Part shown: positions 33,891 to 43,783 of the stretch, piece by piece | How positions within the stretch are numbered: the first letter of the stretch is position 1 | Layout of the letters: each line of letters begins with the position of its first letter | Source: Halalkaliarchaeum sp. AArc-CO | GTDB lineage: Archaea; Halobacteriota; Halobacteria; Halobacteriales; Haloferacaceae | Direction of reading: 5' to 3' | Length of the DNA: 64,000 nt | NCBI RefSeq assembly: GCF_024972735.1 | Contig: NZ_CP087723.1 | Span: 1-64,000 of the forward strand | Notes under the pieces: generated by a model | The model's database searches: none | Told to the model about the DNA's origin: nothing | Seen by the model: the letters and a program-made list of their open reading frames with translations, nothing else | Position numbers and translations under genes: made by a program

Positions 33891-35970
33891 GCGGATGAGC
33901 AAGGTCTCGGTGACGGGATCCAAGCGGGTACTGGACGACGTCATCGAGGCCGTACACGACCTCAACCTGCTCCACATCAGCGAGTACGACGGCTCCTGGG
34001 AGGGGTTCTCCCCAGGCAATCCGATCGACGGGGCCGAGGAGACGTCCGAAAAGCTGGTGACCGTTCGCGCTCTCGAGAGCGTTCTCGATCTCGATCCCGA
34101 GGACGCCGGCGTGCGAAAAGCCCTCTCGGACGACGACATCGAGGCGGAACTCGAGGAGGTCCGCGAGCGGGTAAACGAACTCGACGACAGGCGGGAGGAA
34201 CTGAAAGACGAGCTCCGGGAGATCGACGAGGAGATCGACGCGATGGAGCCGTTCGCCGACCTGGGTATCGAACTGGACCTGCTGTCGGGCTACGACACCC
34301 TCGCGGTGGCGGTCGGGCTCGGCAAACCCAAGGACGTCGAGGAAGCGCTCTCGGGGGCGGAGTCGATCGGTCCGTTCGAGCTGTTTTCCGGCGACCGGAC
34401 GGTCGCCGTGTTCGCCCGGTCGGAGACGGACTCGGAGGACCCGATCGCGGACGCGCTCGTCGGCATCGACTTCCAGCCGATCGACGTCCCGGCAGCCGAG
34501 GGGAGTCCCGAGGATTACGTCCGTGAGCTCCGCTCGCGACGGCGCCAGCTCGACTCGAAGCTCGACAACGTCGAAAGCGAACTCGAGGTCGTAAAGCGGG
34601 AAGCGGCAGACTTCCTGCTCGCAGCCGAAGAGGAACTCTCGATCGACGCACAGAAGCGCGACGCACCGCTTTCGTTTGCGACGACCGCCAACGCGTTCGT
34701 CGCCGAGGGATGGATCCCGACCGAGCGCTACGAGGAGTTCGAGGGGGCCATCCGCGATGCGGTCGGCGACCACGCGGAAGTCGAGGAGATCGAGCGGGCG
34801 GCGTTTACTCCCGACGGCGATCACCACAACGAAGCAGTCGGCGAGGCTGCGGCCGACGGTGGCTACGAGACGAGCAGCGAGAAACCGCCGGTCGTTCAGG
34901 ACAACCCGACGATCGCCTCGCCGTTCGAGACCCTCGTCAATGCGGTTTCCCGGCCGAAGTACTCGGAGTTCGATCCGACGTTGCTGGTGTTTCTCACGTT
35001 CCCGCTGATGTTCGGGTTCATGATCTCGGACATCGGCTACGGAATCCTCTACGTCGCGATGGGCTACTACTTCTGGAAGACGTACGACACGGCCGGGATG
35101 AAAAACGTCGGCGCTGTCGCGATGTGGGCCGGCGCCTTCACGATCTTCTTCGGGTTCCCCTTCGGCGGGGACGTCTTCGGTCACCACCTCCTGGACACGG
35201 AGATGGCGAAAGGCGTCGCTCCAGGCTACACGAGCTGGGCCCAGGCCTGGCTGGTCGTGACAGTGCTGTTCGGGGTGCTCCACCTCAACATCGGCTACGT
35301 GCTGTCGTTCGTGAGTACGATCCAGCACCACGACCTCAAACATGCCATGTACGAGGCCGGCTCGTGGCTGCTCCTGCTGAACGGCCTGTGGGTGTGGGTG
35401 TTCAGTTCCCACTACTACGAGGCCAAACCGGAGATCCTGTTTGCGGCGTTCGAGACGACGCTCGGGATACAGACGCAGGGGCTCCCCGAGATCGTCGGCC
35501 TCCTCGGCCTCGTTGCCGTGGTCGTCGGCGCAGTACTGCTCGCCGTCGGCGAGCCTCAGGAACTGCCCGAGGTGCTGTCGCCGCTCGTGAACGCGGTCTC
35601 CTACACGCGGATGACTGCTGTGCTCCTCGCGAAAGGTGGGATGGCGGTCGCCGCGAACCTGCTCGCGTTCGGCGCCTACATCGAGGACGGCAGCTTCGTC
35701 TTCATGTTCACTCCCTCGAACCTCGCTGAGGCGCAGGCAGCCGGCCAGGACATCGTCTTCGCAGGGCTGACGACGCAGGGTGCCGTCGGCATCGTCGGTG
35801 GCATCCTGGTGGCGATCCTGGGTCACATCGTCGTGTTGATGCTCGGAATCACTGCCGCCGGCATTCAGGGGATCCGTCTCGAATACGTCGAGTTCTTCAA
35901 CAAGTTCTACGAGGGCGGCGGCCGGAAGTACGACCCGTTCGGCTACGTCCGCCGGTTCACGAGAGGCTGA
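33877..35970 (+). CDS. atpI: A-type ATP synthase subunit I (a)
   Basis: A 697-residue membrane subunit with a long cytoplasmic N-terminal half rich in coiled coil (LEEVRERVNELDDRREELKDELREIDEEID; EDYVRELRSRRRQLDSKLDNVESELEVVKREAADF). The C-terminal half has about seven or eight membrane helices, with PLMFGFMISDIGYGILY, SFVSTIQHHDLKHAMYEAGSWLLLLNG and a late VSYTRMTAVLLAKGGMA region. The Arg in SYTRM is the likely proton-path arginine. It forms the ion channel half-paths with the K ring. Its DNA overlaps atpH. Confidence 0.95.
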   Translation: MLRPERMSKVSVTGSKRVLDDVIEAVHDLNLLHISEYDGSWEGFSPGNPIDGAEETSEKLVTVRALESVLDLDPEDAGVRKALSDDDIEAELEEVRERVNELDDRREELKDELREIDEEIDAMEPFADLGIELDLLSGYDTLAVAVGLGKPKDVEEALSGAESIGPFELFSGDRTVAVFARSETDSEDPIADALVGIDFQPIDVPAAEGSPEDYVRELRSRRRQLDSKLDNVESELEVVKREAADFLLAAEEELSIDAQKRDAPLSFATTANAFVAEGWIPTERYEEFEGAIRDAVGDHAEVEEIERAAFTPDGDHHNEAVGEAAADGGYETSSEKPPVVQDNPTIASPFETLVNAVSRPKYSEFDPTLLVFLTFPLMFGFMISDIGYGILYVAMGYYFWKTYDTAGMKNVGAVAMWAGAFTIFFGFPFGGDVFGHHLLDTEMAKGVAPGYTSWAQAWLVVTVLFGVLHLNIGYVLSFVSTIQHHDLKHAMYEAGSWLLLLNGLWVWVFSSHYYEAKPEILFAAFETTLGIQTQGLPEIVGLLGLVAVVVGAVLLAVGEPQELPEVLSPLVNAVSYTRMTAVLLAKGGMAVAANLLAFGAYIEDGSFVFMFTPSNLAEAQAAGQDIVFAGLTTQGAVGIVGGILVAILGHIVVLMLGITAAGIQGIRLEYVEFFNKFYEGGGRKYDPFGYVRRFTRG

Positions 35971-35975
35971 CTGCC

Positions 35976-36035
35976 GTTCGTCGGCTCTTTCCCTCGACTG
36001 TTTCCAGTTCGTCGGCTCTTTCCCTCGACTGTTTC
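35976..36035 (+). repeat. 31-bp-period tandem duplication between atpI and atpK
   Basis: A 29-base sequence beginning GTTCGTCGGCTCTTTCCCTC occurs at 35976-36004 and again at 36007-36035 without mismatch, with two bases between the copies. It begins five bases after the atpI stop. The T/C-rich strand could affect termination or mRNA processing within the operon. Confidence 0.9.
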
Positions 36036-36174
36036 GACAGCCGATTCCCTGGCGACCACGTTCGCTTCGGTCGATTTCTCCCTTTTCAAAACCCGTCACT
36101 CCTGTGCACGCACTTTACACATTCGATCTCGGAGAAAACAGCCGGTTCGGGCCCTGCGACGAACGTCTTTGGGA

Positions 36175-36184
36175 AGCTTTATGG
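36175..36184 (+). promoter_or_regulatory. Internal TATA-like element before atpK
   Basis: AGCTTTATGG lies about 70 bases before the atpK ATG, in the 280-base gap between atpI and atpK. It would allow separate transcription of the proteolipid, which is needed in many copies. Confidence 0.4.
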
Positions 36185-36250
36185 CACTTCTGGCAGCAAT
36201 AAGTTACTGTTCGGAGAGCGGCGAACACTACTCGAAGTGGATTGATACAA

Positions 36251-36529
36251 ATGATCGAAATCGCACACGAACTCGGAAATTTCGTACTGCAGAACGGTGC
36301 TGAGACTGGCGGATGGGACCCGGAGGCTGCCCAACACCTCGCGAGCGCGGCGGCGGCGATCGCCGTCGGCCTCGCCGCGCTCGGATCGGGATACGCCGAA
36401 CGTGGCATCGGTGCCGCCGCGGTCGGCGCAATGGCCGAAGACGAGGACTTGTTCGTCCGTGGCCTGATTCTGACAGTCATCCCGGAAACGCTCGTCATCC
36501 TCGCGCTGGTCGTCGTGTTCCTGGTCTAA
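36251..36529 (+). CDS. atpK: A-type ATP synthase subunit K (proteolipid, c ring)
   Basis: A 92-residue two-helix proteolipid. Helix 1 is SAAAAIAVGLAALGSGYAERGIGAA; helix 2 is LILTVIPETLVILALVVVFLV with the ion-binding Glu in PETL. It forms the rotor ring. ATG 36251 is used; the three codons upstream begin with TTG. The N-terminal 30 residues are polar and slightly long for the family. Confidence 0.94.
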   Translation: MIEIAHELGNFVLQNGAETGGWDPEAAQHLASAAAAIAVGLAALGSGYAERGIGAAAVGAMAEDEDLFVRGLILTVIPETLVILALVVVFLV

Positions 36530-36547
36530 CCGACCTACCTTTCACAA

Positions 36548-37126
36548 ATGAGTCTGGACACTGTCGTTGAGGACATTCGAGAGGAAGCCCGCGCGCGTGC
36601 GGACGAACTCATCGAGGACGCCGAGGCGGAGGCCGAGGAGATCGTCTCCAGTGCCGAGGAGGACGCCGAGCGCATCCGACAGGAGCGAAAGGCGGAGGTC
36701 GAGCGCACGATCGAGCAGGAGCGCGACCGATCGCTCTCGAGCGCCAAACTCGAGGCGAAACAGGAACGGCTCGAGGCTCGTCGCGACCTCCTCTCGGAGG
36801 TCCGGGAGGAGACTGAAGGTGCGCTGACTGAACTGGACGGTGACCGTCGCGAGGAGCTCACCGAGGCGCTGCTGGAGTCGGCTCTCGCCGAGTTCGACGA
36901 CGAAACCGTCGTCGTTCGCGGCCGCGAGGAGGACGGCGAGCTGCTCGAGGCGCTGTTGTCGGACGTCGAGGACGCCAGCGTGGGCGACGCCTACGACTGT
37001 CTGGGCGGCGTCGTCGTCGAGGGCGAGGGCTCGCGGGTGAAAGTGAACAATACGTTCGACTCGCTGCTCGAAGAGGTCTGGAACCGGCATCTCAAAGAGC
37101 TGAGCGACAAACTGTTCGAGCAATGA
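36548..37126 (+). CDS. atpE: A-type ATP synthase subunit E
   Basis: A 192-residue peripheral stalk subunit. The N-terminal half is a highly charged coiled coil (VVEDIREEARARADELIEDAEAEAEEIV) and the C-terminal half is a globular alpha/beta domain (GDAYDCLGGVVVEGEGSRVKVNNTFDSLLEE), which is characteristic of subunit E. It overlaps atpC by 4 bases (ATGA). Confidence 0.94.
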   Translation: MSLDTVVEDIREEARARADELIEDAEAEAEEIVSSAEEDAERIRQERKAEVERTIEQERDRSLSSAKLEAKQERLEARRDLLSEVREETEGALTELDGDRREELTEALLESALAEFDDETVVVRGREEDGELLEALLSDVEDASVGDAYDCLGGVVVEGEGSRVKVNNTFDSLLEEVWNRHLKELSDKLFEQ

Positions 37127-38169
37127 GCACCGCCGGGAGTTCGAACACGGAGTACGTGGTCGCCAGAGTCCGCGCCCGCCGCGGAAGCCTCTACTCCGAC
37201 GAGGAGTACCGGAAGCTCATCCGCATGACGCCGGCGGAGATCGCCCGGTTCATGGAGGAGTCGACGTACAAACCCGAGATCAACGCGCTCGGGACGCGGT
37301 ACTCCGGGGTCGACCTCATCGAGTACGCGCTCAACCGGAACCTGGCAAAGCAGTTTAACACCATTCTCGGCTGGGCAGAGGGTCGGCTGTACGACCTTCT
37401 GGCGCGATATCTCCGGAAGTTCGACGCCTGGAACGCCAAGACTGTACTCCGGGGAATCTACACGGACGCTTCCCGCGAGGCAATCGAGTCGGACCTCATC
37501 CGTGCCGGCGAGTTCGACGACCGGCTGATCTCCCGGCTGCTGGAAGCCGGGACGATCGAGGCTGCCGTCGACGTGCTCGAGGACACGCTGTTCGGCGATG
37601 ATCTCGCCGCGGCGTTTGCCGATTACGAGGAGACCGACGTGCTGGTACCGCTCGAGAACGCGATCGATCGGGCGTACTACGACCACCTGATCGCCGACAT
37701 CGGTGGCGACGAACCCACCACCCAGTACCGGGAGTTCCTCCAGGCGGAGATCGACTTCCGGAACGCCAGAAACGCCCTCCGACTCGCGCGATCGACGGCC
37801 GCCATCGACCCCGCCGAGTACTACATCGCCGGGGGGAAGCTGTTTACGGAGTCACAGCTCGCCCAGCTCGCGAACAACCTCGACGAGCTGGTCGGCTACA
37901 TCCGGGAGAGCCAGTACGCTGACGAGCTGTCCGACGCACTCGGGCAGCTGGAGGAGGCCGACAGCCTCATCGCGTTCGAGCACGCCGTCGACGCCGCCCT
38001 ACTGGAGTACTCGGACCGTCTCGGGTACGTGTATCCGGTGTCGATCACACCGATCGCCTCGTACATCCTCGCGAAGGAGCGCGAGGTCGAGAACATCCGT
38101 GCGATCGCCCGCGGCAAGGAAGCGGGACTGTCCGAGGAAGAGATCGAACGGGAGCTGGTGATCATATGA
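37123..38169 (+). CDS. atpC: A-type ATP synthase subunit C
   Basis: A 348-residue helical subunit of the V-ATPase d/A-ATPase C family, which couples the central stalk to the K ring. Family blocks include [23 protein letters not shown], the repeated helical domains with [24 protein letters not shown]-like sequence, and the C-terminal [24 protein letters not shown]. It overlaps its neighbours by 4 bases at each end. Confidence 0.95.
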   Translation: MSTAGSSNTEYVVARVRARRGSLYSDEEYRKLIRMTPAEIARFMEESTYKPEINALGTRYSGVDLIEYALNRNLAKQFNTILGWAEGRLYDLLARYLRKFDAWNAKTVLRGIYTDASREAIESDLIRAGEFDDRLISRLLEAGTIEAAVDVLEDTLFGDDLAAAFADYEETDVLVPLENAIDRAYYDHLIADIGGDEPTTQYREFLQAEIDFRNARNALRLARSTAAIDPAEYYIAGGKLFTESQLAQLANNLDELVGYIRESQYADELSDALGQLEEADSLIAFEHAVDAALLEYSDRLGYVYPVSITPIASYILAKEREVENIRAIARGKEAGLSEEEIERELVII

Positions 38170-38492
38170 GCCAGGAAATCGCCGTCATCGGCAGTCCGGA
38201 GTTCACTACCGGATTCCGCCTGGCCGGCGTCAGAAAGTTCGAGAACGTCCCGGAAGAGGACAAAGACGAGCAGCTCGACGACGCGGTCGAACGGACCCTC
38301 GCGGACGACGACGTCGGCATCATCGTGATGCACGACGAGGACATGGAGCATCTCTCCCGTGGCGTCCGGGAGTCCGTCGAGACGAGCATCGAACCGACGC
38401 TCGTGACGCTGGGCGGCAGCGCCGGCAGCGGCGGACTACGAAACCAGATCAAACGCGCCATCGGCATCGATCTGATGGAGGAGGAAGACTAA
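38166..38492 (+). CDS. atpF: A-type ATP synthase subunit F
   Basis: A 108-residue central stalk subunit with a Rossmann-like fold: [25 protein letters not shown], then [25 protein letters not shown]. It binds the D subunit in the rotor. It overlaps atpC by 4 bases and ends 2 bases before atpA. Confidence 0.95.
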   Translation: MSQEIAVIGSPEFTTGFRLAGVRKFENVPEEDKDEQLDDAVERTLADDDVGIIVMHDEDMEHLSRGVRESVETSIEPTLVTLGGSAGSGGLRNQIKRAIGIDLMEEED

Positions 38493-38494
38493 TC

Positions 38495-40255
38495 ATGAGT
38501 CAAGCGACACAACAGGAGACCACCGACACCGGTGTCATCCAGCGAGTCAGCGGACCGGTCGTGGTCGCCCGCGATCTCGACGCCCGCATGAACGACGTCG
38601 TCTACGTCGGCGACGAAGGGTTGATGGGGGAAGTCATCGAGATCGAAGGCGAGACCACGACCATACAGGTGTACGAAGAGACCTCGGGCGTCAGCCCCGG
38701 CGAACCCGTCGAGAACACGGGCGAGCCGCTGACGGTCGACCTCGGTCCGGGAATGCTCGACGCCATCTACGACGGCGTCCAGCGTCCCCTGGACGTCCTC
38801 GAAGAGAAGATGGGGAGCCCATACCTCGACCGCGGGGTCGACGCCCCCGGCATCGACCTCGAGGAGACCTGGGAGTTCGAGCCCACCGTCGAGGAAGGAG
38901 AGGAAGTCGAGGCCGGTGACGTCGTCGGGATCGTCGAGGAGACGGTCACTGTCGATCACAAGGTGATGGTCCCGCCCGACTTCGAGGGCGGCGAGGTGAC
39001 CGCCGTCGAGGCCGGCACCTTCACCGTCGACGAGACGGTCGTCGAACTCGACACCGGCGAGGAAGTGACGATGCACCAGGAGTGGCCGGTCCGGGAGCCG
39101 CGTCCGACCGTCGAAAAGCGGACGCCCCGGACGCCGCTGGTGTCGGGCCAGCGGATCCTCGATGGCCTGTTCCCGATCGCGAAGGGTGGGACGGCCGCGA
39201 TTCCGGGACCCTTCGGGAGCGGGAAAACTGTCACCCAACATTCACTTGCCAAGTGGGCCGACGCAGACATCGTCGTGTACGTCGGCTGCGGCGAGCGCGG
39301 AAACGAGATGACCGAGGTGATCGAGGACTTCCCCGAACTGGAGGACCCGAAGACCGGCAACCCGCTGATGGCCCGAACCTCACTCATCGCCAACACCTCG
39401 AACATGCCGGTGGCGGCCCGCGAATCCTGCGTGTACACCGGGATCACGATCGCGGAGTTCTACCGCGACATGGGCTACGACGTGGCACTGATGGCCGACT
39501 CCACCTCCCGGTGGGCCGAGGCGATGCGGGAGATCTCGTCCCGTCTCGAGGAAATGCCCGGCGAGGAGGGGTATCCAGCCTATCTGGCCGCACGGCTCGC
39601 GCAGTTCTACGAGCGCGCCGGCTACTTCGAGAACGTCAACGGCACCGAGGGGTCGGTGTCGGTCATCGGCGCGGTGTCGCCGCCGGGCGGCGACTTCTCC
39701 GAGCCGGTCACCCAGAACACCCTGCGGATCGTGAAAACGTTCTGGGCGCTGGACGCCGACCTCGCCGAGCGCCGGCACTTCCCGGCGATCAACTGGAACG
39801 AGTCGTATTCGCTGTACCGCGAACAGCTGGATCCCTGGTTCACCGAGAACGTCGCCGAGGACTGGGCGGAGATCCGCCAGTGGGCGATCGACACCCTCGA
39901 CGAGGAGGGCGAGCTCCAGGAGATCGTCCAGCTGGTCGGCAAGGACGCGCTGCCGGAAGACCAGCAGCTCACCCTCGAGGTGGCACGCTACCTCCGGGAG
40001 GCGTACCTCCAGCAGAACGCGTTCCACGACGTCGACACCTACTGTGAACCGACGAAGACGTACCGCATTCTCGTCGCCATCAAGGCGTTCAACGACGAGG
40101 CGTTCTCTGCCCTCGACGCTGGAGTGCCGGTCGAGGAGGTCATCGACGTCGACGCCGCACCGCGACTCAACCGAATCGCGGTCCAGGAGGAGTACGAAGA
40201 GTACGTCGACGAGCTCGTCGACGAGCTCACCGAACAGCTCCGTGCGCTCTACTGA
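38495..40255 (+). CDS. atpA: A-type ATP synthase catalytic subunit A
   Basis: A 586-residue catalytic subunit. It has the P-loop [17 protein letters not shown] (near residue 234), the non-homologous region (residues about 115-190) that separates A from B subunits, and the catalytic region [31 protein letters not shown] and [20 protein letters not shown] are conserved. No intein is present in this gene, although A subunits are a known intein host. Confidence 0.97.
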   Translation: MSQATQQETTDTGVIQRVSGPVVVARDLDARMNDVVYVGDEGLMGEVIEIEGETTTIQVYEETSGVSPGEPVENTGEPLTVDLGPGMLDAIYDGVQRPLDVLEEKMGSPYLDRGVDAPGIDLEETWEFEPTVEEGEEVEAGDVVGIVEETVTVDHKVMVPPDFEGGEVTAVEAGTFTVDETVVELDTGEEVTMHQEWPVREPRPTVEKRTPRTPLVSGQRILDGLFPIAKGGTAAIPGPFGSGKTVTQHSLAKWADADIVVYVGCGERGNEMTEVIEDFPELEDPKTGNPLMARTSLIANTSNMPVAARESCVYTGITIAEFYRDMGYDVALMADSTSRWAEAMREISSRLEEMPGEEGYPAYLAARLAQFYERAGYFENVNGTEGSVSVIGAVSPPGGDFSEPVTQNTLRIVKTFWALDADLAERRHFPAINWNESYSLYREQLDPWFTENVAEDWAEIRQWAIDTLDEEGELQEIVQLVGKDALPEDQQLTLEVARYLREAYLQQNAFHDVDTYCEPTKTYRILVAIKAFNDEAFSALDAGVPVEEVIDVDAAPRLNRIAVQEEYEEYVDELVDELTEQLRALY

Positions 40256-40258
40256 ACC

Positions 40259-41683
40259 ATGAAAGAGTACCAGACTATCACCGAAATCAGCGGCCCGCTG
40301 GTGTTCGCCGAGGTCGACGAGGCGATCGGCTACGACGAGATCGTCGAGATCGAGACCCCACAGGGGGAGATCAAGCGGGGCCAGGTGCTGGAGTCCTCGG
40401 AGGGCCTCGTGGCCATCCAGGTGTTCGAAGGCACCTCCGGTATCGACCAGAACGCGTCCGTCCGATTCATGGGCGAGACGCTGAAGATGCCCGTCACCGA
40501 GGATCTGCTCGGTCGGGTGATGGACGGCTCGGGACAGCCGATCGACGGCGGGCCCGAGATCGTCCCCGACGAGCGGCGGGACATCGTCGGTGCGGCGATC
40601 AACCCCTACTCCCGGGAGTATCCCGAGGAGTTCATCCAGACGGGCGTATCCGCCATCGACGGGATGAACACGCTCGTTCGGGGCCAGAAGCTGCCGATCT
40701 TCTCCGGATCGGGCCTCCCGCACAACGAACTCGCGCTCCAGATCGCCCGCCAGTCGACGGTTCCCGAAGAGGACGCCGCCGCCGAGGAGGGAGAGGGGTC
40801 CGAGTTCGCAGTGATCTTCGGTGCGATGGGGATCACCCAGGAGGAGGCAAACGAGTTCATGGCCGACTTCGAGCGCACCGGCGCGCTGGAGCGGTCGGTC
40901 GTGTTCATGAACACGGCCGACGACCCCGCAGTCGAGCGGACGGTCACGCCGCGGCTGGCGCTTACGACCGCGGAGTACCTCGCGTTCGACAAGGGGTACC
41001 ACGTGCTCGTGATCCTCACGGACATGACCAACTACTGTGAGGCGCTGCGGGAGATCGGCGCAGCCCGCGAAGAGGTGCCGGGCCGTCGTGGCTACCCTGG
41101 CTACATGTACACCGACCTGGCGACGCTGTACGAGCGCGCCGGCCGGATCCAGGGTCGGGAAGGCTCGGTTACCCAGATCCCGATCCTCACGATGCCGGGC
41201 GACGACGACACCCACCCGATCCCCGACCTGACGGGGTACATCACCGAGGGGCAGATCTACGTCGACCGCGACCTCAACTCCCAGGGGATCCAGCCGCCGA
41301 TCAACGTGCTGCCGAGCCTGTCGCGACTGATGGACGACGGGATCGGCGAGGGGCTCACCCGCGCGGATCACGCAGACGTCTCCGATCAGATGTACGCCGC
41401 CTACGCAGAGGGGGAGGACCTCCGCGACCTGGTGAACATCGTGGGTCGCGAGGCGCTCTCCGAGCGTGACAACAAGTATCTCGACTTCGCGGACGCGTTC
41501 GAAAGCGAGTTCGCCCAGCAGGGGTACCAGACGAACCGCGACATCGACGAGACGATCGAAATCGGCTGGGACCTGCTGTCGGAACTCCCGAAGGAGGAGC
41601 TCAACCGGATCGACGAGGACCTGATCGAACAGCACTACCGCGAGGACGAGACCGACCGCCAGGTCGTCGAGGCGGCGGAGTAA
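40259..41683 (+). CDS. atpB: A-type ATP synthase subunit B
   Basis: A 474-residue non-catalytic nucleotide-binding subunit of the A3B3 head. It lacks a canonical P-loop and has [19 protein letters not shown] at that place, as expected. Other blocks are [62 protein letters not shown] and [12 protein letters not shown] small acidic insert ([12 protein letters not shown]) lies near residue 178-189. Confidence 0.97.
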   Translation: MKEYQTITEISGPLVFAEVDEAIGYDEIVEIETPQGEIKRGQVLESSEGLVAIQVFEGTSGIDQNASVRFMGETLKMPVTEDLLGRVMDGSGQPIDGGPEIVPDERRDIVGAAINPYSREYPEEFIQTGVSAIDGMNTLVRGQKLPIFSGSGLPHNELALQIARQSTVPEEDAAAEEGEGSEFAVIFGAMGITQEEANEFMADFERTGALERSVVFMNTADDPAVERTVTPRLALTTAEYLAFDKGYHVLVILTDMTNYCEALREIGAAREEVPGRRGYPGYMYTDLATLYERAGRIQGREGSVTQIPILTMPGDDDTHPIPDLTGYITEGQIYVDRDLNSQGIQPPINVLPSLSRLMDDGIGEGLTRADHADVSDQMYAAYAEGEDLRDLVNIVGREALSERDNKYLDFADAFESEFAQQGYQTNRDIDETIEIGWDLLSELPKEELNRIDEDLIEQHYREDETDRQVVEAAE

Positions 41684-41689
41684 CTACCC

Positions 41690-42385
41690 ATGGCCGAGGA
41701 CGTCAAACCCACGCGGAAGAACCTCATGGCGATCGAGGACCGGATCGAGCTCTCCGAGCGCGGTCACGACACGCTCGAGCAGAAGCGCGACGGGCTCATC
41801 ATGGAGTTCATGGACATCCTCGATCAGGCCAAGGACGTCCGATCCCAGCTCGACGACGACTACGAGACGGCCCAGCGAAAGATCAACATGGCGCGGGCCA
41901 TGGAGGGCGACGTCGCGGTCCGTGGCGCGGCGGCAGCGCTCAAGGAGTACCCTGAGATCACGACCCAGTCGAAGAACATCATGGGTGTGGTCGTTCCGCA
42001 GATCGAGTCGACAAAGGTCCGAAAGGACCTCGAGGAACGCGGCTACGGGGTGCTCGGCTCGTCGGCACGGATCGACGAAACCGCCGACGCCTACGAGCAA
42101 CTGCTGGAGACGATCATCCTTGCGGCCGAGGTCGAGACGGCGATGAAGAAGATGCTCGAAGAGATCGAGACCACGAAGCGCCGCGTCAACGCCCTCGAGT
42201 TCAAGCTGTTGCCCGAACTGCACGACAACAAGGAGTACATCGAGCAGAAGCTCGAGGAACAGGAACGCGAGGAGATCTTCCGGCTCAAGAAGATCAAAGC
42301 AAAAAAAGAGGAGGAAGAAGCCGAGGAGAGGGCCGAAGCGAACGCCGAGGCGGCCCGCCTCCAACAGGCCGACTCCGAGCAGTAA
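41690..42385 (+). CDS. atpD: A-type ATP synthase subunit D
   Basis: A 231-residue central rotor shaft. The two terminal helices of the coiled coil are [35 protein letters not shown] and [47 protein letters not shown] short central region carries the F-binding part. An acidic, alanine-rich C-terminal extension follows. It abuts the next gene directly. Confidence 0.95.
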   Translation: MAEDVKPTRKNLMAIEDRIELSERGHDTLEQKRDGLIMEFMDILDQAKDVRSQLDDDYETAQRKINMARAMEGDVAVRGAAAALKEYPEITTQSKNIMGVVVPQIESTKVRKDLEERGYGVLGSSARIDETADAYEQLLETIILAAEVETAMKKMLEEIETTKRRVNALEFKLLPELHDNKEYIEQKLEEQEREEIFRLKKIKAKKEEEEAEERAEANAEAARLQQADSEQ

Positions 42386-42784
42386 ATGACTGCCGTGCCC
42401 TGTTCCCGATGTGAGGCGCCGACCGTCGCGTTCGCCGTCCCGACGTCCCTTCGAGAGCACGTCGACGGTGCGACGACGGCGTCGATCTGTACCGACTGCC
42501 TGTTGCTCGAGTCACTGGACGACACCGTCGAGCCTGCCGTGCCGGAACACGCCGATTTCGACCCGCTGCCGTTTCCGGACGGCGAGGCCGGGGCCGCGAC
42601 GGCCCTCGCGGTCGGGCTGCTCGACTCGCTCGCGCTCAATCGTCCGGCGATCGCGGCGTCTCTCGAGTACGCCGAACGCAACGGTGCAGACGTCTTCCTC
42701 GCACTCGATCGGCTCGCCGAGAGTGACGTGAACCCGTCGTTCGATCCGGCCAAACGAAAAGCGCAGCTCGAAAACCTTCTGTAG
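42386..42784 (+). CDS. Small zinc-ribbon-like protein at the end of the ATP synthase operon (DUF6276-like, number from memory)
   Basis: A 132-residue protein beginning directly after the atpD stop, so it is likely translated from the same message. Two Cys pairs, CSRCEAPT (residues 6-9) and CTDC (residues 35-38), form a probable zinc ribbon. The second half is helical (ALAVGLLDSLALNRPAIAASLEYAERNGADVFLALDRLAESD). Its link to ATP synthase function is unknown. Confidence 0.8.
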   Translation: MTAVPCSRCEAPTVAFAVPTSLREHVDGATTASICTDCLLLESLDDTVEPAVPEHADFDPLPFPDGEAGAATALAVGLLDSLALNRPAIAASLEYAERNGADVFLALDRLAESDVNPSFDPAKRKAQLENLL

Positions 42785-42809
42785 TCGGTTTGGGAACTTA
42801 CCCGGCCGG

Positions 42810-43763
42810 TCAGCCCGCAAGCAACTCGACGAGGAGTGCCTTCTGTGCGTGGAGCCTGTTTTCCGCCTGGTCCCAGACCAGCACCCGGTCCGACTCCATC
42901 ACTGCGTCGGTGATCTCCTCGCCGCGGTGGGCCGGCAGGCAGTGCATCACCTTCGCGTCGGTTCCCGCCAGCAGCTCTTCGTTCACCTGGAAGCCGTCGA
43001 ACGCGGAGAGTTTCTGTTCGCGTTCGTCCTCCTGGCCCATGCTCACCCACACATCGGTGTAGACGACGTCTGCGCCGTCGACGGCAGCCTCCGGATCCGT
43101 CGTCACGGCCGGCGCCGGACCGAGTTCGCCGGCACGTTCGATCACCTGTGGTTCCATCCCGTACCCCGTCGGCGTCGCGACCGTTACGTCGATCCCTGCC
43201 ATCGCCGCCCCGAGAAGGAACGACTGGCCGACGTTGTTTCCGTCGCCGATCCACGCGAGTGAGACGTCGTCGTCGAACTGCTCGCGCAGTGTGAGCAGGT
43301 CGGCGAGCGTCTGGCACGGATGTGCCTCGTCGGTGAGTCCGTTTACCACCGGACAGTCGGCGTACTCCGCGAGCGTCACCACGTCCTCGTGGTCGAACAG
43401 CCGTGCCATCACGACGTCGACGTACCGTCCCAGCACCCGTGCGGTGTCACGAAGCGGCTCCCCGTGTCCCAGCTGGATGTCGTCGGGACCGAGGAACATC
43501 GCGTGGCCGCCCAGCTGCGTCATCCCGGTCTCGAAGGAGATTCGAGTACGCGTACTGGGCTTTTCGAACAGCATCCCGAGGGTGGCGTCCGCCAGCCGCG
43601 TGTCGTCCTCGCCGGCCTTCATCGCGGCGGCTCGCTCGAGGATTCGCTGTAGCTCCGCCGACGAGAGGTCGTCGACGTCGACGAAGTCGGTCGCCTCGAT
43701 CCCGGAGGGGATTCCCTCCGACGGTTCTCCGGCCGTGCTGTCGGGGTCTTCTTGATCGGTCAT
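42810..43763 (-). CDS. argF: Ornithine carbamoyltransferase
   Basis: A 317-residue enzyme that makes citrulline from ornithine and carbamoyl phosphate. Motifs: carbamoyl phosphate loop EKPSTRTRISFE (near residue 63), DEAHPCQTLADLLT, and the ornithine loop VMHCLPAHRGEEI. An acidic 20-residue N-terminal extension precedes the core. ATG 43763 is chosen over the longer upstream reading, which overlaps lysK. It is the last gene of the arginine operon. Confidence 0.96.
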   Translation of the reverse strand: MTDQEDPDSTAGEPSEGIPSGIEATDFVDVDDLSSAELQRILERAAAMKAGEDDTRLADATLGMLFEKPSTRTRISFETGMTQLGGHAMFLGPDDIQLGHGEPLRDTARVLGRYVDVVMARLFDHEDVVTLAEYADCPVVNGLTDEAHPCQTLADLLTLREQFDDDVSLAWIGDGNNVGQSFLLGAAMAGIDVTVATPTGYGMEPQVIERAGELGPAPAVTTDPEAAVDGADVVYTDVWVSMGQEDEREQKLSAFDGFQVNEELLAGTDAKVMHCLPAHRGEEITDAVMESDRVLVWDQAENRLHAQKALLVELLAG

Positions 43764-43783
43764 CGTCTGTCTCTCGTTCGGGT

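Noticed and set aside
33649-36099. 816-codon minus-strand open frame over atpI
   Set aside because: Long antisense frames are common in GC-rich haloarchaeal DNA; the product has no recognisable domain and lies opposite a certain gene.
39380-41635. 751-codon minus-strand open frame over atpA and atpB
   Set aside because: Same reason: a shadow of conserved ATP synthase genes, with repeated DVD/VEL composition.
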